From the NCBI RefSeq assembly GCF_900184895.1, contig NZ_FXZK01000001.1:558001-622000 (forward strand): a stretch of 64,000 nt of DNA, in the 5' to 3' direction. Position numbers and translations under genes: made by a program. Below are positions 14,611 through 24,266 of this stretch, piece by piece. Under the pieces are notes generated by a model, which saw nothing but the letters and a program-made list of their open reading frames with translations, made no database searches and was not told where the DNA came from. The number at the start of each line of letters is the position of its first letter. Position 1 is the stretch's first letter. Source of the stretch: Flavimaricola marinus (GTDB lineage: Bacteria; Pseudomonadota; Alphaproteobacteria; Rhodobacterales; Rhodobacteraceae).

Positions 14611-16386
14611 ATGCCATCCGACCAAACGCTGATCATGGGAATCTTCGCCATTCTCTTTGTGCTGCTGGTCTGGGGGCGGGTCCGCTACGATCTGGTCGCC
14701 TTCGGGGCGCTGGTGCTGGCGGCGATTCTGGGGCTGGTGCCCAAGGAAGAGGTCTTTTCCGGCTTCGGGCATTCCGCGGTCGCAATCATCGCGCTGGTGC
14801 TGATCGTCTCGCGGGGGCTGGTCGGCTCCGGCGCCATCGAAAAGCTCGCGGCACGGCTGCTCGACTCGGAGCGCCCCCTGCCCCTGCACATCGCGGTGAT
14901 GGCGATTGTCGGGGCCGGGCTGTCGGCGGTGATCAACAACGTCGCCGCACTGGCGCTGCTGATGCCGCTCGACATCGACACGGCGAGCAAGGCGAAACGG
15001 GCGGTGAGCCTGTCGTTGATGCCGCTGTCGTTTGCGACGATTCTGGGGGGGATGATCACCCTGATCGGAACGCCGCCCAATATCGTGATCGCGGCCTACC
15101 GCGAGGACGTTCTGGGCGCGCCGTTCGGAATGTTCGACTTTGCGCCCGTCGGGCTGGCGGTGGCGCTTGTCGGCATCGCCTTTGTCTCGTTGATCGGCTG
15201 GCGGTTGCTGCCCAAACGCGAAGGCGCGCTGGAACAGGAAATCGCCTTTGCCGAGGGGCGCTATATCGCGGAACTGCGCGTCAGCGAGAAATCCATCGAA
15301 GGCAGCAAGACGGTCTACGACCTCTACCCGCTGGCCAACGAACACGACATCCACGTGCTGGGGCTGGTCCGGGGCGGCAAACGGCTGCCCGGTTTCGCCG
15401 CGCGGCAAGAGATCCGGGCGGGTGATTTCCTCGTCGTCGAGGGCGAGCCGAAGTCCATCGAATCCTTCATGGGACAGGCAGAGCTGGAGTTCTCGGGCTC
15501 GGAAAAGCACACCGGCAGCGTCACCTCGGGCGGGCTGACGTTGACGGAGGCGATCGTGCCCGAAGGCGCGCTGATCGCGGGACGCACGGCGCGCGGGCTG
15601 AGCCTGCTCTACCGCCACTCGGTGACGCTGCTCGGCGTGTCGCGCAACGGCCAGCGGTTTACCGACAGGGTGCGGCTGCTGACGATCAAGCCCGGCGACG
15701 TGCTGCTCCTGCTGGGCGATGCACAGCGCAACGAGGCGGCGGCCTCCTATCTGGGCGTGCTGACGCTGGAGGGGCGCAAGACCCAAGTCGTGCAACGCTC
15801 CAAGGCGGGGCTGTCCATCGCGATCTTTCTGGCGGCGATCGGAGCAGCTGTGATCGGCTGGATCTCCTTGCCCGTGGCGCTGTCGGCGGCGGTGATCGCG
15901 CTGATCGCGGTGGGGCTCGTCTCTGGCCGAGAGGTCTACGAGTCCATCGAGTGGAAGGTGATCGTGCTGCTGGCCAGCCTGATCCCGCTTGCCGAAGCCT
16001 TCGAGAATTCGGGCGGCGCGGAACTCATCGCCTCGCAAATCCTGTCGATCACGGCCGGGTTCCCGGCGTGGGTGTCGCTGCTGGCGCTGCTGGTGGTGAC
16101 GATGACGCTGTCGGATTTCCTCAACAACGTCGCCACGACGCTGATTTCGGCACCGATTGCCGTGGGGATGGCCGCGGCGACCGAGACCAATCCCGACACA
16201 TGGCTGATGGCCGTCGCGGTGGCGGCGTCCTGCGCCTTCCTCACCCCGATCGGGCACAAGAACAACACCATCATCCTCGGCCCCGGCGGCTATCGGTTTG
16301 GCGACTACTGGCGCATGGGTCTGCTCTTGGAAGTGCTCGTCGTTCTCGTGGCGTTGCCGATGCTCCTGCTGGTCTGGCCGCTCTGA
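14611..16386 (+). CDS. SLC13-family permease with two RCK_C/TrkA-C domains
   Basis: 591 residues. Two blocks of hydrophobic helices (about 1-200 and 400-591) flank two central cytoplasmic RCK_C-type domains (about 205-290 and 305-390). The C-terminal motif SDFLNNVATTLISAPIAVGM and the HKNNTIILGPGGYRFGDYW segment are typical of the SLC13/CitT group fused to TrkA-C domains, some members of which move sulfate or dicarboxylates. The substrate is not predictable. It stands alone, transcribed away from tRNA-Trp, and ends before a hairpin terminator. Confidence 0.85.
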   Translation: MPSDQTLIMGIFAILFVLLVWGRVRYDLVAFGALVLAAILGLVPKEEVFSGFGHSAVAIIALVLIVSRGLVGSGAIEKLAARLLDSERPLPLHIAVMAIVGAGLSAVINNVAALALLMPLDIDTASKAKRAVSLSLMPLSFATILGGMITLIGTPPNIVIAAYREDVLGAPFGMFDFAPVGLAVALVGIAFVSLIGWRLLPKREGALEQEIAFAEGRYIAELRVSEKSIEGSKTVYDLYPLANEHDIHVLGLVRGGKRLPGFAARQEIRAGDFLVVEGEPKSIESFMGQAELEFSGSEKHTGSVTSGGLTLTEAIVPEGALIAGRTARGLSLLYRHSVTLLGVSRNGQRFTDRVRLLTIKPGDVLLLLGDAQRNEAAASYLGVLTLEGRKTQVVQRSKAGLSIAIFLAAIGAAVIGWISLPVALSAAVIALIAVGLVSGREVYESIEWKVIVLLASLIPLAEAFENSGGAELIASQILSITAGFPAWVSLLALLVVTMTLSDFLNNVATTLISAPIAVGMAAATETNPDTWLMAVAVAASCAFLTPIGHKNNTIILGPGGYRFGDYWRMGLLLEVLVVLVALPMLLLVWPL

Positions 16387-16419
16387 CCACAGATCCGATC
16401 TGACCGCCGGTCGAATGCG

Positions 16420-16444
16420 AAAGGGGGCACCGAAGCGCCCCCCT
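16420..16444 (-). terminator. Hairpin terminator after cpdB (faces the SLC13 gene end)
   Basis: On the minus strand an 8-pair GC-rich stem with a TTCG tetraloop (arms 16435-16442 and 16423-16430) is followed by TTT. It lies in the 62-base gap between two convergent genes and may serve both. The preceding bases CGAATGCGAAA are identical to those before the terminator at 9969. Confidence 0.65.
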
Positions 16445-16448
16445 CTGA

Positions 16449-18407
16449 TCACAAGGTGATGCGGAACCGGGCAAAGCCGTCCGGGCCTTCGCCGGCCTCC
16501 TCGATGCTGACGCCCGGAACGCTGGCCGCATATTGCGCCCCGCCGGGTCCGGTATCGAAGAGCACGGTGGTGCCGGGCAACGGCGCAAACGTCCAGTTGG
16601 CATCGGCGGCCGGATTGATCGTGCCGTTCTCGACGATATAGCGGACGATGACATCGCGGTTGGTGTCGGGCGCCTCGAAGATGATCGTCGAGCCATCCGC
16701 ACCGGGGAAGCTGCCGCCGCCCGTCGCGCGGTAGTTGTTGGTGGCCACCACGAAACGTTGCTCGGGGTCAATCGGCGCACCGTCGTATTGCAGATTGACG
16801 ATGCGGTTGGCCCCCTCGGCCACGACAGCCCCGTCGCGGTCGAATTTCGACGGCTCCGACAGGTCGATCTGATAGGTGACCCCGTCGATGATGTCGAAGT
16901 TATAGCTGGGGAAGTTGTCGTTCAGCAGAACCTGATCGGCCCCGCCGGGGGTGATCTGGTTGAACATGCCGGCAGAGCGTTCGAGCCAGTCCTTGACCTG
17001 TGCCCCGGTGATGACCACGGCGCGGACGGTGTTGGGATAGAGATAGAGATCGGCCACGTTCTTGATCGCCACCGGGCCGACGGGGACATCGGTGTAATAC
17101 TCCGGGCCGCCCCGGCCACCGGCCTTGAACGGTGCCGCCGCAGAGAGAAGCGGCAGATCGGCATATTCGGTGCCGACAAGCTGCTGGGCCACATACCACA
17201 TCTGCGCCTCTGACACGACCTGCACCGAAGGGTCGTCGGCCACGAGGGCAAAGTAGCTGTGCAGCGGCGTGTCGGTCATGCCGACAGCGCGGCGGACATA
17301 GGCGAGCGTCTCGTCATGCTCTTGCTGAGCGGCGGCGAGCACGGGGGCGTAATCCTCGACCAGTGGCGTGATCGATCGATCCTCCTCGCGGCGCGAGATC
17401 GGGCGGGCCTCGGAGGTGTGGCTGACCACGCGCCACGACGCGCCGTCCTTTTCGAGCATCAGGTCGATGAGGCCCATATGGCTGCCCCAGAACCCTGCCA
17501 TCACCGCAGGCACGCCCATCAGGGTGCCGGAGGCATTGTCCGCACCGGTCCAGCCGTCATAGGAGGGGCCGGGAAAGACGAGGTGGCTGTGGCCGGTCAG
17601 GATCGCGTCGATGCCGGGAACCGTGGCGAGCGGGATCGAGGCGTTCTCCATCCCGTCCTCTTCATTGGCCGACCCGATGCCGGAGTGCGACAGGGCGATG
17701 ATGATATCGGCGCCGGCCTCCTTCATTTGGGGAACATAGGCGCGGGCGGCCTCGACGATGTCGCGGGCCTGCACGTTGCCTTCAAGGTTCTTGCGATCCC
17801 AGTTCATGATCTGCGGCGGGACAAAGCCGATGAGGCCGATCTTGATCGGATGGGCCTCGCCTGCCCCGTCGGTCAGCTCGCGTTCGATGATCGTGTAGGG
17901 CGGAACGAGGGTTTCGTCCTCGGTGGGCGACGCGCCCATCGTCTTGACGACGTTGGCCGAGACGATCGGAAAGGCCGCCCCCGCGACCGAGTTCATCAGG
18001 AACGGCAGGCCATAGTTGAATTCGTGGTTGCCCAGCGTCGAGGCGTCAAAGCCGAGCGCGTTCATCGCGGCGATGACCGGGTGCATATCACCCTCGGCCA
18101 TGCCCCGCTCGTAGGCGATATAGTCGCCCATCGGGTTGCCTTGCAGGAAGTCGCCGTTGTCGAGCAGGATCGAGTTGGTGCCCTCGGCGCGGATGTCCTC
18201 GATCAGACTGGCGGTGCGGGACAGGCCGACCGTATCGATGGGCCGGTCGCTGTAATAGTCATAGGGAAACAAATGGACGTGCAGGTCCGTGGTTTCCATG
18301 ATCCTCAAATGCGCCTGATTGGCCTGCGCCTGCACCGCGAACGGGTGCAGCGTGATGAGGCCAGCAGAACCGGCGATAAAGCCGCGGCGGGTGAGACGAA
18401 TTGCCAT
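16449..18407 (-). CDS. cpdB: 2',3'-cyclic-nucleotide 2'-phosphodiesterase / 3'-nucleotidase, Tat-exported
   Basis: 652 residues from the ATG at 18407, which has GGGGGA just upstream; a longer frame to 18560 lacks support. The N-terminus RLTRRGFIAGSAGL is a twin-arginine signal ending near AQA. The metallophosphatase motifs follow: ETTDLHVHLFPYD, DNGDFLQG, GNHEFNYG, LSHSG and LTGHSHLVFPG. A 5'-nucleotidase C-terminal domain follows from about residue 370, with the substrate motif ATNNYRATGGGSFPG. Length and sequence match CpdB, which salvages phosphate from cyclic and 3'-nucleotides in the periplasm. Export by Tat rather than Sec implies folding and metal loading in the cytoplasm. Confidence 0.88.
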   Translation of the reverse strand: MAIRLTRRGFIAGSAGLITLHPFAVQAQANQAHLRIMETTDLHVHLFPYDYYSDRPIDTVGLSRTASLIEDIRAEGTNSILLDNGDFLQGNPMGDYIAYERGMAEGDMHPVIAAMNALGFDASTLGNHEFNYGLPFLMNSVAGAAFPIVSANVVKTMGASPTEDETLVPPYTIIERELTDGAGEAHPIKIGLIGFVPPQIMNWDRKNLEGNVQARDIVEAARAYVPQMKEAGADIIIALSHSGIGSANEEDGMENASIPLATVPGIDAILTGHSHLVFPGPSYDGWTGADNASGTLMGVPAVMAGFWGSHMGLIDLMLEKDGASWRVVSHTSEARPISRREEDRSITPLVEDYAPVLAAAQQEHDETLAYVRRAVGMTDTPLHSYFALVADDPSVQVVSEAQMWYVAQQLVGTEYADLPLLSAAAPFKAGGRGGPEYYTDVPVGPVAIKNVADLYLYPNTVRAVVITGAQVKDWLERSAGMFNQITPGGADQVLLNDNFPSYNFDIIDGVTYQIDLSEPSKFDRDGAVVAEGANRIVNLQYDGAPIDPEQRFVVATNNYRATGGGSFPGADGSTIIFEAPDTNRDVIVRYIVENGTINPAADANWTFAPLPGTTVLFDTGPGGAQYAASVPGVSIEEAGEGPDGFARFRITL

Positions 18408-18764
18408 TTTTTGATCCCCCTGTTGTGGCACAGACTCAGTGCGGTCTGTTTGCCCGGCAAATGTAACACAGATGTGCCGGATCGGGCTGCCCCAACATCG
18501 CAAAACCGGGCTGTGCAGGATGACGCGGGGCCAGGGGCCGGAGCAAGCGCCTGAAATCACCGCCTTTTGCCGCAGGTTTCAGCAGACAGGGGGACAGTGC
18601 CGTAGGGATCTGCCAAGACCGCCCGGCCGGGACAGCCCCGGCGCAAATCCTGCGCGACTTGCTGCCAGCCCCACACCAGAGCCGCTCCGGCAAGCCCCGC
18701 GCCCCCTTGCACCCGGCCATTGTTTGGCCAGTATGGCCGAAACGTTCAAACGAAGGTCCGGCCC
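18408..18764. other. Divergent intergenic region cpdB / DUF374
   Basis: About 357 bases between divergent start codons. No gene is supported; open frames here have no family features. It should hold the promoters of both genes. I see no clear palindromic operator or hairpin. Confidence 0.4.
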
Positions 18765-19478
18765 TTGTCGCTTGCCCGCAAAATCCGCAACTCCCCTGCC
18801 GTCGTAAACCTCGGCGTGACGCTGGCCTCGCGGCTCATCGCGGGGTGGATCCGGCTGTGTCAAGCCACCTCGCGGTGGGAGGTGGTCGGGCTGGACGAGG
18901 CCGACGCGGCGATGGCCAAGGGGCCGATCGTGGCGATCATCTGGCACGAATGCTCGCTGATGGCCCCGGCGCATTGGCCGCGCAAGCACGGCACCGTCAC
19001 GACGCTCAGCGACACATCGCCCATCGGGCGGACCTCGGCGGCGGTGCAGCGGCGGTTCGGCATGGGCTCGACCGGTGTGCCCGAAAAGGGCGGCGCGGTG
19101 GCCGCGACGCGCGATGTGCTGGGCCGGTTGCGCTCCGGGGTCAGCGTCGGGCTGACGGGTGACGGGCCGGTGGGGCCGGCGCGCGTGCTCAAGGACGCGC
19201 CCTTGGATTGGGCACGGGCGGCCGGCGTGCCGGTCTTTGTCTACGCCTTTGCGATGAGCCGGGCCAAGCGCCTCAAGACCTGGGACAAGATGATGTTTCC
19301 AATGCCCTTCTCGCGCGGCGCGGTGGTCTACCGGAAATTCTCGGATCCGCTGCCGCGCCGGATGGAGGCCGACGATCTGGCCGTCGTGCGGGCGGATCTG
19401 GCCAAGGCGCTGACCGAGGCGGTCGAGCAGGCCGAGGCGATGGTGTCCCGGACCAGTGACAGGCAAGCCCCGCGCTAG
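18765..19478 (+). CDS. DUF374 family protein (lysophospholipid acyltransferase-like)
   Basis: About 237 residues from a TTG at 18765 preceded by GAAGG at the right distance; an upstream TTG at 18720 would add 15 residues. Contains AIIWHECSLMAPAHW, the DUF374 version of the acyltransferase HX4D-like block, then SDTSPIGRTSAAVQRRFG and GLTGDGPVGPARVLKDAPLDWAR split over about residues 80-150. DUF374 proteins resemble LpxL-type acyltransferases and are thought to act on lipids at the inner membrane; the substrate is unknown. Its 3' end overlaps the convergent acetyltransferase gene by 4 bases. Confidence 0.75.
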   Translation: MSLARKIRNSPAVVNLGVTLASRLIAGWIRLCQATSRWEVVGLDEADAAMAKGPIVAIIWHECSLMAPAHWPRKHGTVTTLSDTSPIGRTSAAVQRRFGMGSTGVPEKGGAVAATRDVLGRLRSGVSVGLTGDGPVGPARVLKDAPLDWARAAGVPVFVYAFAMSRAKRLKTWDKMMFPMPFSRGAVVYRKFSDPLPRRMEADDLAVVRADLAKALTEAVEQAEAMVSRTSDRQAPR

Positions 19479-20134
19479 GCCGGAGCCGCCGCCCGAAGCG
19501 CCGCGATGTCGGCCCCGGTGATCGCCGCCTCGGCATCCAGAATCGCGTCGATGTCCCAATCCCACCATGCGATTTCGTTCAATTCCGCAATGGTGGCGTC
19601 GTCAAAGCGCATGCGCAGCACCTCGGCGCGGTTGCCTCCGATGATCGCGTAGTCGGGCACCGACCCGGCAACGACAGAGCCCGCGCTGATGATCACGCCG
19701 TTGCCGATGGTCGCGCCCGGCAGGATCGTCGCGCCCATGCCGATCCAGACATCATGGCCGACGACGGTATCGCGGCCGCGCTTGAGCGAGCCGGGATAGG
19801 CCATGAAGCGCTCGGGCTGGTGGATCGCGAAGGGAAAGGTCGAAAAGCCGTCCATCTTGTGATTGGCCGAATTGGTGATGAAGCGGACGCCGTGGGCGAT
19901 CTGTCCGAACTTGCCGATGATCAGGCGATCCTGAGAGATCGGAAACATGAACGGCGCGATGCGGGCGGCCCAGCCTTCGGGGGGCGGCGGGTCGAAATCG
20001 CTGGCATAGGTGTAGTCGCCGATCTGGATACGGGGGTGGTCGATGACCGGCTTGAGGAACACATTGCCGGGAATGACCGTGCCGTCGGGCAATTGCACGG
20101 GGTTGACCGTGTCGGGCGAGGGAAAGCGGGGCAT
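19475..20134 (-). CDS. CatB/Vat-type xenobiotic O-acetyltransferase
   Basis: 219 residues with a left-handed beta-helix of hexapeptide repeats ([20 protein letters not shown], then [12 protein letters not shown]). The segment [18 protein letters not shown] holds the His that serves as base in the Vat/XAT family. The [12 protein letters not shown] segment is typical of the C-terminal end of the fold. Family members acetylate streptogramins or chloramphenicol, but many chromosomal homologues have unknown natural substrates, so a resistance role is not claimed. It stands alone between tuf and the DUF374 gene. Confidence 0.85.
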   Translation of the reverse strand: MPRFPSPDTVNPVQLPDGTVIPGNVFLKPVIDHPRIQIGDYTYASDFDPPPPEGWAARIAPFMFPISQDRLIIGKFGQIAHGVRFITNSANHKMDGFSTFPFAIHQPERFMAYPGSLKRGRDTVVGHDVWIGMGATILPGATIGNGVIISAGSVVAGSVPDYAIIGGNRAEVLRMRFDDATIAELNEIAWWDWDIDAILDAEAAITGADIAALRAAAPA

Positions 20135-20153
20135 GGCGGGGCCTTTACAACGA

Positions 20154-20186
20154 AAAAGGGCGCACCGGTGAGGTGCGCCCCTTCTA
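20154..20186 (-). terminator. Terminator of tuf
   Basis: A 9-pair GC stem (arms 20158-20166 and 20172-20180, 5-base loop) is followed on the minus strand by TTTTT. It lies about 70 bases past the tuf stop, and before the acetyltransferase start. Confidence 0.85.
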
Positions 20187-20253
20187 TTCTCGCCGTGTCG
20201 GCAGGAGGGTCAAGCCCCCTACCTGTCAGCGCCTGTGGCTCAGCGGCCGAAAA

Positions 20254-21429
<1,176 letters not shown>

Positions 21430-21556
21430 GTGCCTTTGCGCCTCGTGGGTTGAGGGGCCGCGCACGGCCCGGTTCGACATCGCGGGCGATGTATTGGACA
21501 AGCGGGCGGAAATCAAGCGCAAGATCGCCCTCGCCGGGCCATTCGCCGGATTTTAT

Positions 21557-22684
21557 CTAATCGCAGATCGCCCGCAGGCCGGCCCATGCGGCATCCGACA
21601 GGGCGGGCTCCGTTCTCTGCCCCTCGGGCACAGCCGCGCGGGCGGCTTCGATCCGGTCCGCCATGGCGGGATGCGCCAGAAAGTGCTGGACGATCGGGTC
21701 CGCGTCACCGCGCTCGGCCTTGATCCGCTCGAACAGGGTCGCGATAGCGGCGGGCGAGATCGACGCCCGCGCCAGAGCCTCGTGCGCATAGCTGTCGGCG
21801 GCGGCTTCGGCCTCTTGGGTATAGCTCGCCGAGATGATCCGTTCGGTGAGGAACAGCACCATCGCCCCGCCGGCAAAATCCCCGAACAACAGGTCGAGCA
21901 CGCCGATCGACCCCGCCGAGCGCAGCGCGGTCCGGGTCGGATCGCGGGCCACCACATGCCCGGTCTCATGCGCCAGAACGGCGGCGACCTCTTCGGCGCT
22001 GTCGGCCGTCTGAATCAGCCCGTCGAACAGGATCACCACGCCACCGGGCAGGGCAAAGGCGTTGACCATCGGGTGATCGAGCACCCGCACCGTGACATCC
22101 GCCTCCGGCGACAGACGATCCTGCAAGGCGGCGAGCGCCTCGAGCCCCTCGGGGCCGTCACACATCGGCAGAGGTCCCATCAGCGCATCGCCCAGCGCAT
22201 TGCGGACTTGGGCAAGGGTCGCCTCGCCCAGCGCCGCCTCGCCCTCCGGCGGCAGGTAGTTGGCCAAGCGGTCCGCCAAGGCCGGCACCAGCACCGCCAG
22301 CATCAGCGCCACGGCCGCCACCGCCGCGACGACCAGCCCCGCCAGCCGCCCGCGACGCACCCGCAGATGGCGCCGGTCGAGCTTTGGCGCCCGTGTGCGG
22401 ATCAGGCGGGCATCGCCGCCGGGCATATGAAGCCGGGCATCGCCCGCATCGGTGCTCGACACCACCAGTTGATCCGCCGCCGCGCCCGGCACCCGGCGCA
22501 GGCTCTCGAACGGCCATTGGTGCGCGATGTCGCCCTCGTCCGTCGCGATGACCAAGGTCTTGGCAGCGTCGTCGAATGACAATGCAACCGGCTGCGCCAC
22601 CGGGCTTTGTCCGTCGAACAGCCGTCCGTTTGCGTGATAGGGGGCGGCGCGCGACCCCACGGCGATGATCGTCCGCTCGGTCAT
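21557..22684 (-). CDS. M48 family zinc metallopeptidase, membrane anchored
   Basis: 375 residues. A cytoplasmic N-terminal beta-rich domain (about 1-110) resembles the region found with DUF898 partners. A single membrane span lies at about 114-138. The peptidase domain carries HETGH (LAHETGHVVARDPTRT) and a downstream glutamate in EAEAAADSYAHEAL. The start overlaps the DUF898 stop by 4 bases. M48 proteins act in envelope quality control, but the substrate is unknown. Confidence 0.88.
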   Translation of the reverse strand: MTERTIIAVGSRAAPYHANGRLFDGQSPVAQPVALSFDDAAKTLVIATDEGDIAHQWPFESLRRVPGAAADQLVVSSTDAGDARLHMPGGDARLIRTRAPKLDRRHLRVRRGRLAGLVVAAVAAVALMLAVLVPALADRLANYLPPEGEAALGEATLAQVRNALGDALMGPLPMCDGPEGLEALAALQDRLSPEADVTVRVLDHPMVNAFALPGGVVILFDGLIQTADSAEEVAAVLAHETGHVVARDPTRTALRSAGSIGVLDLLFGDFAGGAMVLFLTERIISASYTQEAEAAADSYAHEALARASISPAAIATLFERIKAERGDADPIVQHFLAHPAMADRIEAARAAVPEGQRTEPALSDAAWAGLRAICD

Positions 22685-23856
22685 ATCGCGGCCCCGATAT
22701 CCAGCGCCTCGGCCAGCCCGCCCGCCTCGGGCGCAGCCTGCCGGTCACGTTGCCGGACGGCGGCAAGTGCGGAGGTGCCGGTGACGGTCAGGCTCTCGGC
22801 ATAGTGACGCCAGAGCGGCATCGTGATCAGCCCGTGGCGCAGCACGCCATAGGCCACGAACAGGCCGAAATAGAGGATCAGGAACAGGGCGAGCGCCAAG
22901 AGCGCCAGCGGATTGGTCGGGTCGGTGGCGAGCAGGAGCTCAATCCGGCCCGCAGGGGCCAGCGCATAGACGAAGGCCGCGCCGATCAGCGGCAGGGCCA
23001 ACACGATCGTGATCGCCAGCCAGCCAAAGCCGACGATCCGCGCCACCCGCACCGGGTCCGGCGTGGCGATCAGGCTCAGGCCGCCCGCCGTCTTGGCCTC
23101 GGCCATCAAGCGGATTGACAGAACCCGGTAGCGGACGATCCCGTATAGGGCGCCGATCCCGAACGGCACCGCGAGCCAGACCATGCGGGGCGTCGAGGTC
23201 GCCGCCAACAGCAGGGACGCCAGCGCAAAGGCGCCGCACACCAGCACCGGCGTATAGGCCGGGAGGAGTATGGTCCATTGGCCGCCCTGATGCAGACGGA
23301 GGGTGCCGAAATAAGTCCTGTCGGTGCGGTATTTTTCGAGCTTGAAGGTCATCCGGGGCCACAGCGCGCCCAGCGTGGCAAGGGTGAACATGCCGTGCAG
23401 GCAGACCCGGCCGGCATAGCCGGCAGCCCCCGGCGCCATGCCAAAGCGGATGCCGCGCCAGCGGGTCCGCGCCAGCATGTAGGCGCGGGCACGGTATCGG
23501 GCATAGGCCCAGACCGGGATCAGCCCGACGACGCTCAGCACATAGGCGAGCCAAGGGGCGGCGAGCCATGACAGGCTGACGAACATCAGCAAGAGGTTCA
23601 CCACGCCCAGCCAGAGGGCGAGCACGCAGACGGCCATCAGAAAGCCCGCGAATTTCTCGGCCCCGTCGCCGGTATATTCCAAAGGATCGCCGCCGGGTTG
23701 CACCGCCGACCAATACCAGCGGCGCAGGCGGGTGCGGCCCCAGAACCGGTAGACGCCGAGCGTGGCAAGGGTCAGCAAGCCGACGCGCAGGGCCAGCGCC
23801 ATGAGCGACCCGCGTCGCCCGGCAAAGGCGACGGGCGCGACCTCGTCGACGCTCAC
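22681..23856 (-). CDS. DUF898 (YjgN family) multi-span membrane protein
   Basis: 391 residues from a GTG that overlaps the previous stop (GTGA). The family signature LATLGVYRFWGRTRLRRWYW appears near the start and is echoed later as FTLATLGALWPRMTFKLEKY. About eight to ten hydrophobic spans are visible. The function of DUF898 is unknown; coupling to an M48 peptidase gene is common. The much longer upstream frame that runs into parC is rejected. Confidence 0.82.
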   Translation of the reverse strand: MSVDEVAPVAFAGRRGSLMALALRVGLLTLATLGVYRFWGRTRLRRWYWSAVQPGGDPLEYTGDGAEKFAGFLMAVCVLALWLGVVNLLLMFVSLSWLAAPWLAYVLSVVGLIPVWAYARYRARAYMLARTRWRGIRFGMAPGAAGYAGRVCLHGMFTLATLGALWPRMTFKLEKYRTDRTYFGTLRLHQGGQWTILLPAYTPVLVCGAFALASLLLAATSTPRMVWLAVPFGIGALYGIVRYRVLSIRLMAEAKTAGGLSLIATPDPVRVARIVGFGWLAITIVLALPLIGAAFVYALAPAGRIELLLATDPTNPLALLALALFLILYFGLFVAYGVLRHGLITMPLWRHYAESLTVTGTSALAAVRQRDRQAAPEAGGLAEALDIGAAI

Positions 23857-24266
23857 TCCGCCTGTTCCGACGTGATCACGCAAAACGCGTCGCGGCGGTC
23901 GCCAAAGATCGTCGCCTGCGTGGCCTCCGGCACCTCGTAGAGCAGGCGCATTCCGGGCAGGCGAACTTCCACGGTGGTCGGGCCGTCCTGCGTGCAGCGA
24001 TAACTGTTGCCGATGCGGCGGCAATCGGGGCTTGGATCGCCCCTGAGACTGCGGATCATGGAGCCGTTGACGATCTGGTTCTCCGAATTGAAGGCCGACC
24101 GGAAATCGAGGCCCTCGACGGTGTCCGGCGTCTCGCAGCCGGCGCCCGCCGTCGGCGTGACCAAAATCGCGCGGCCGATCGGATTGATCAACGCCAGCCC
24201 CGCCAGAACAAGAACGCCCAACCCTATCAACAGGATACGGACGGGCTTGCTCATCCGCTGCCACAT
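23853..24266 (-). CDS. Small membrane-anchored protein of unknown function
   Basis: 137 residues with one N-terminal membrane span (RILLIGLGVLVLAGLALI) and an exported domain carrying four cysteines (C of GCETPD, DCRRIG, YRCTQD, FCVIT), which could form two disulfides. The ATG at 24266 shares a base with the parC stop (TGATG). The stop overlaps the DUF898 start. The strict overlaps suggest it works with the DUF898-M48 pair. I do not recognise a family. Confidence 0.65.
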   Translation of the reverse strand: MWQRMSKPVRILLIGLGVLVLAGLALINPIGRAILVTPTAGAGCETPDTVEGLDFRSAFNSENQIVNGSMIRSLRGDPSPDCRRIGNSYRCTQDGPTTVEVRLPGMRLLYEVPEATQATIFGDRRDAFCVITSEQAE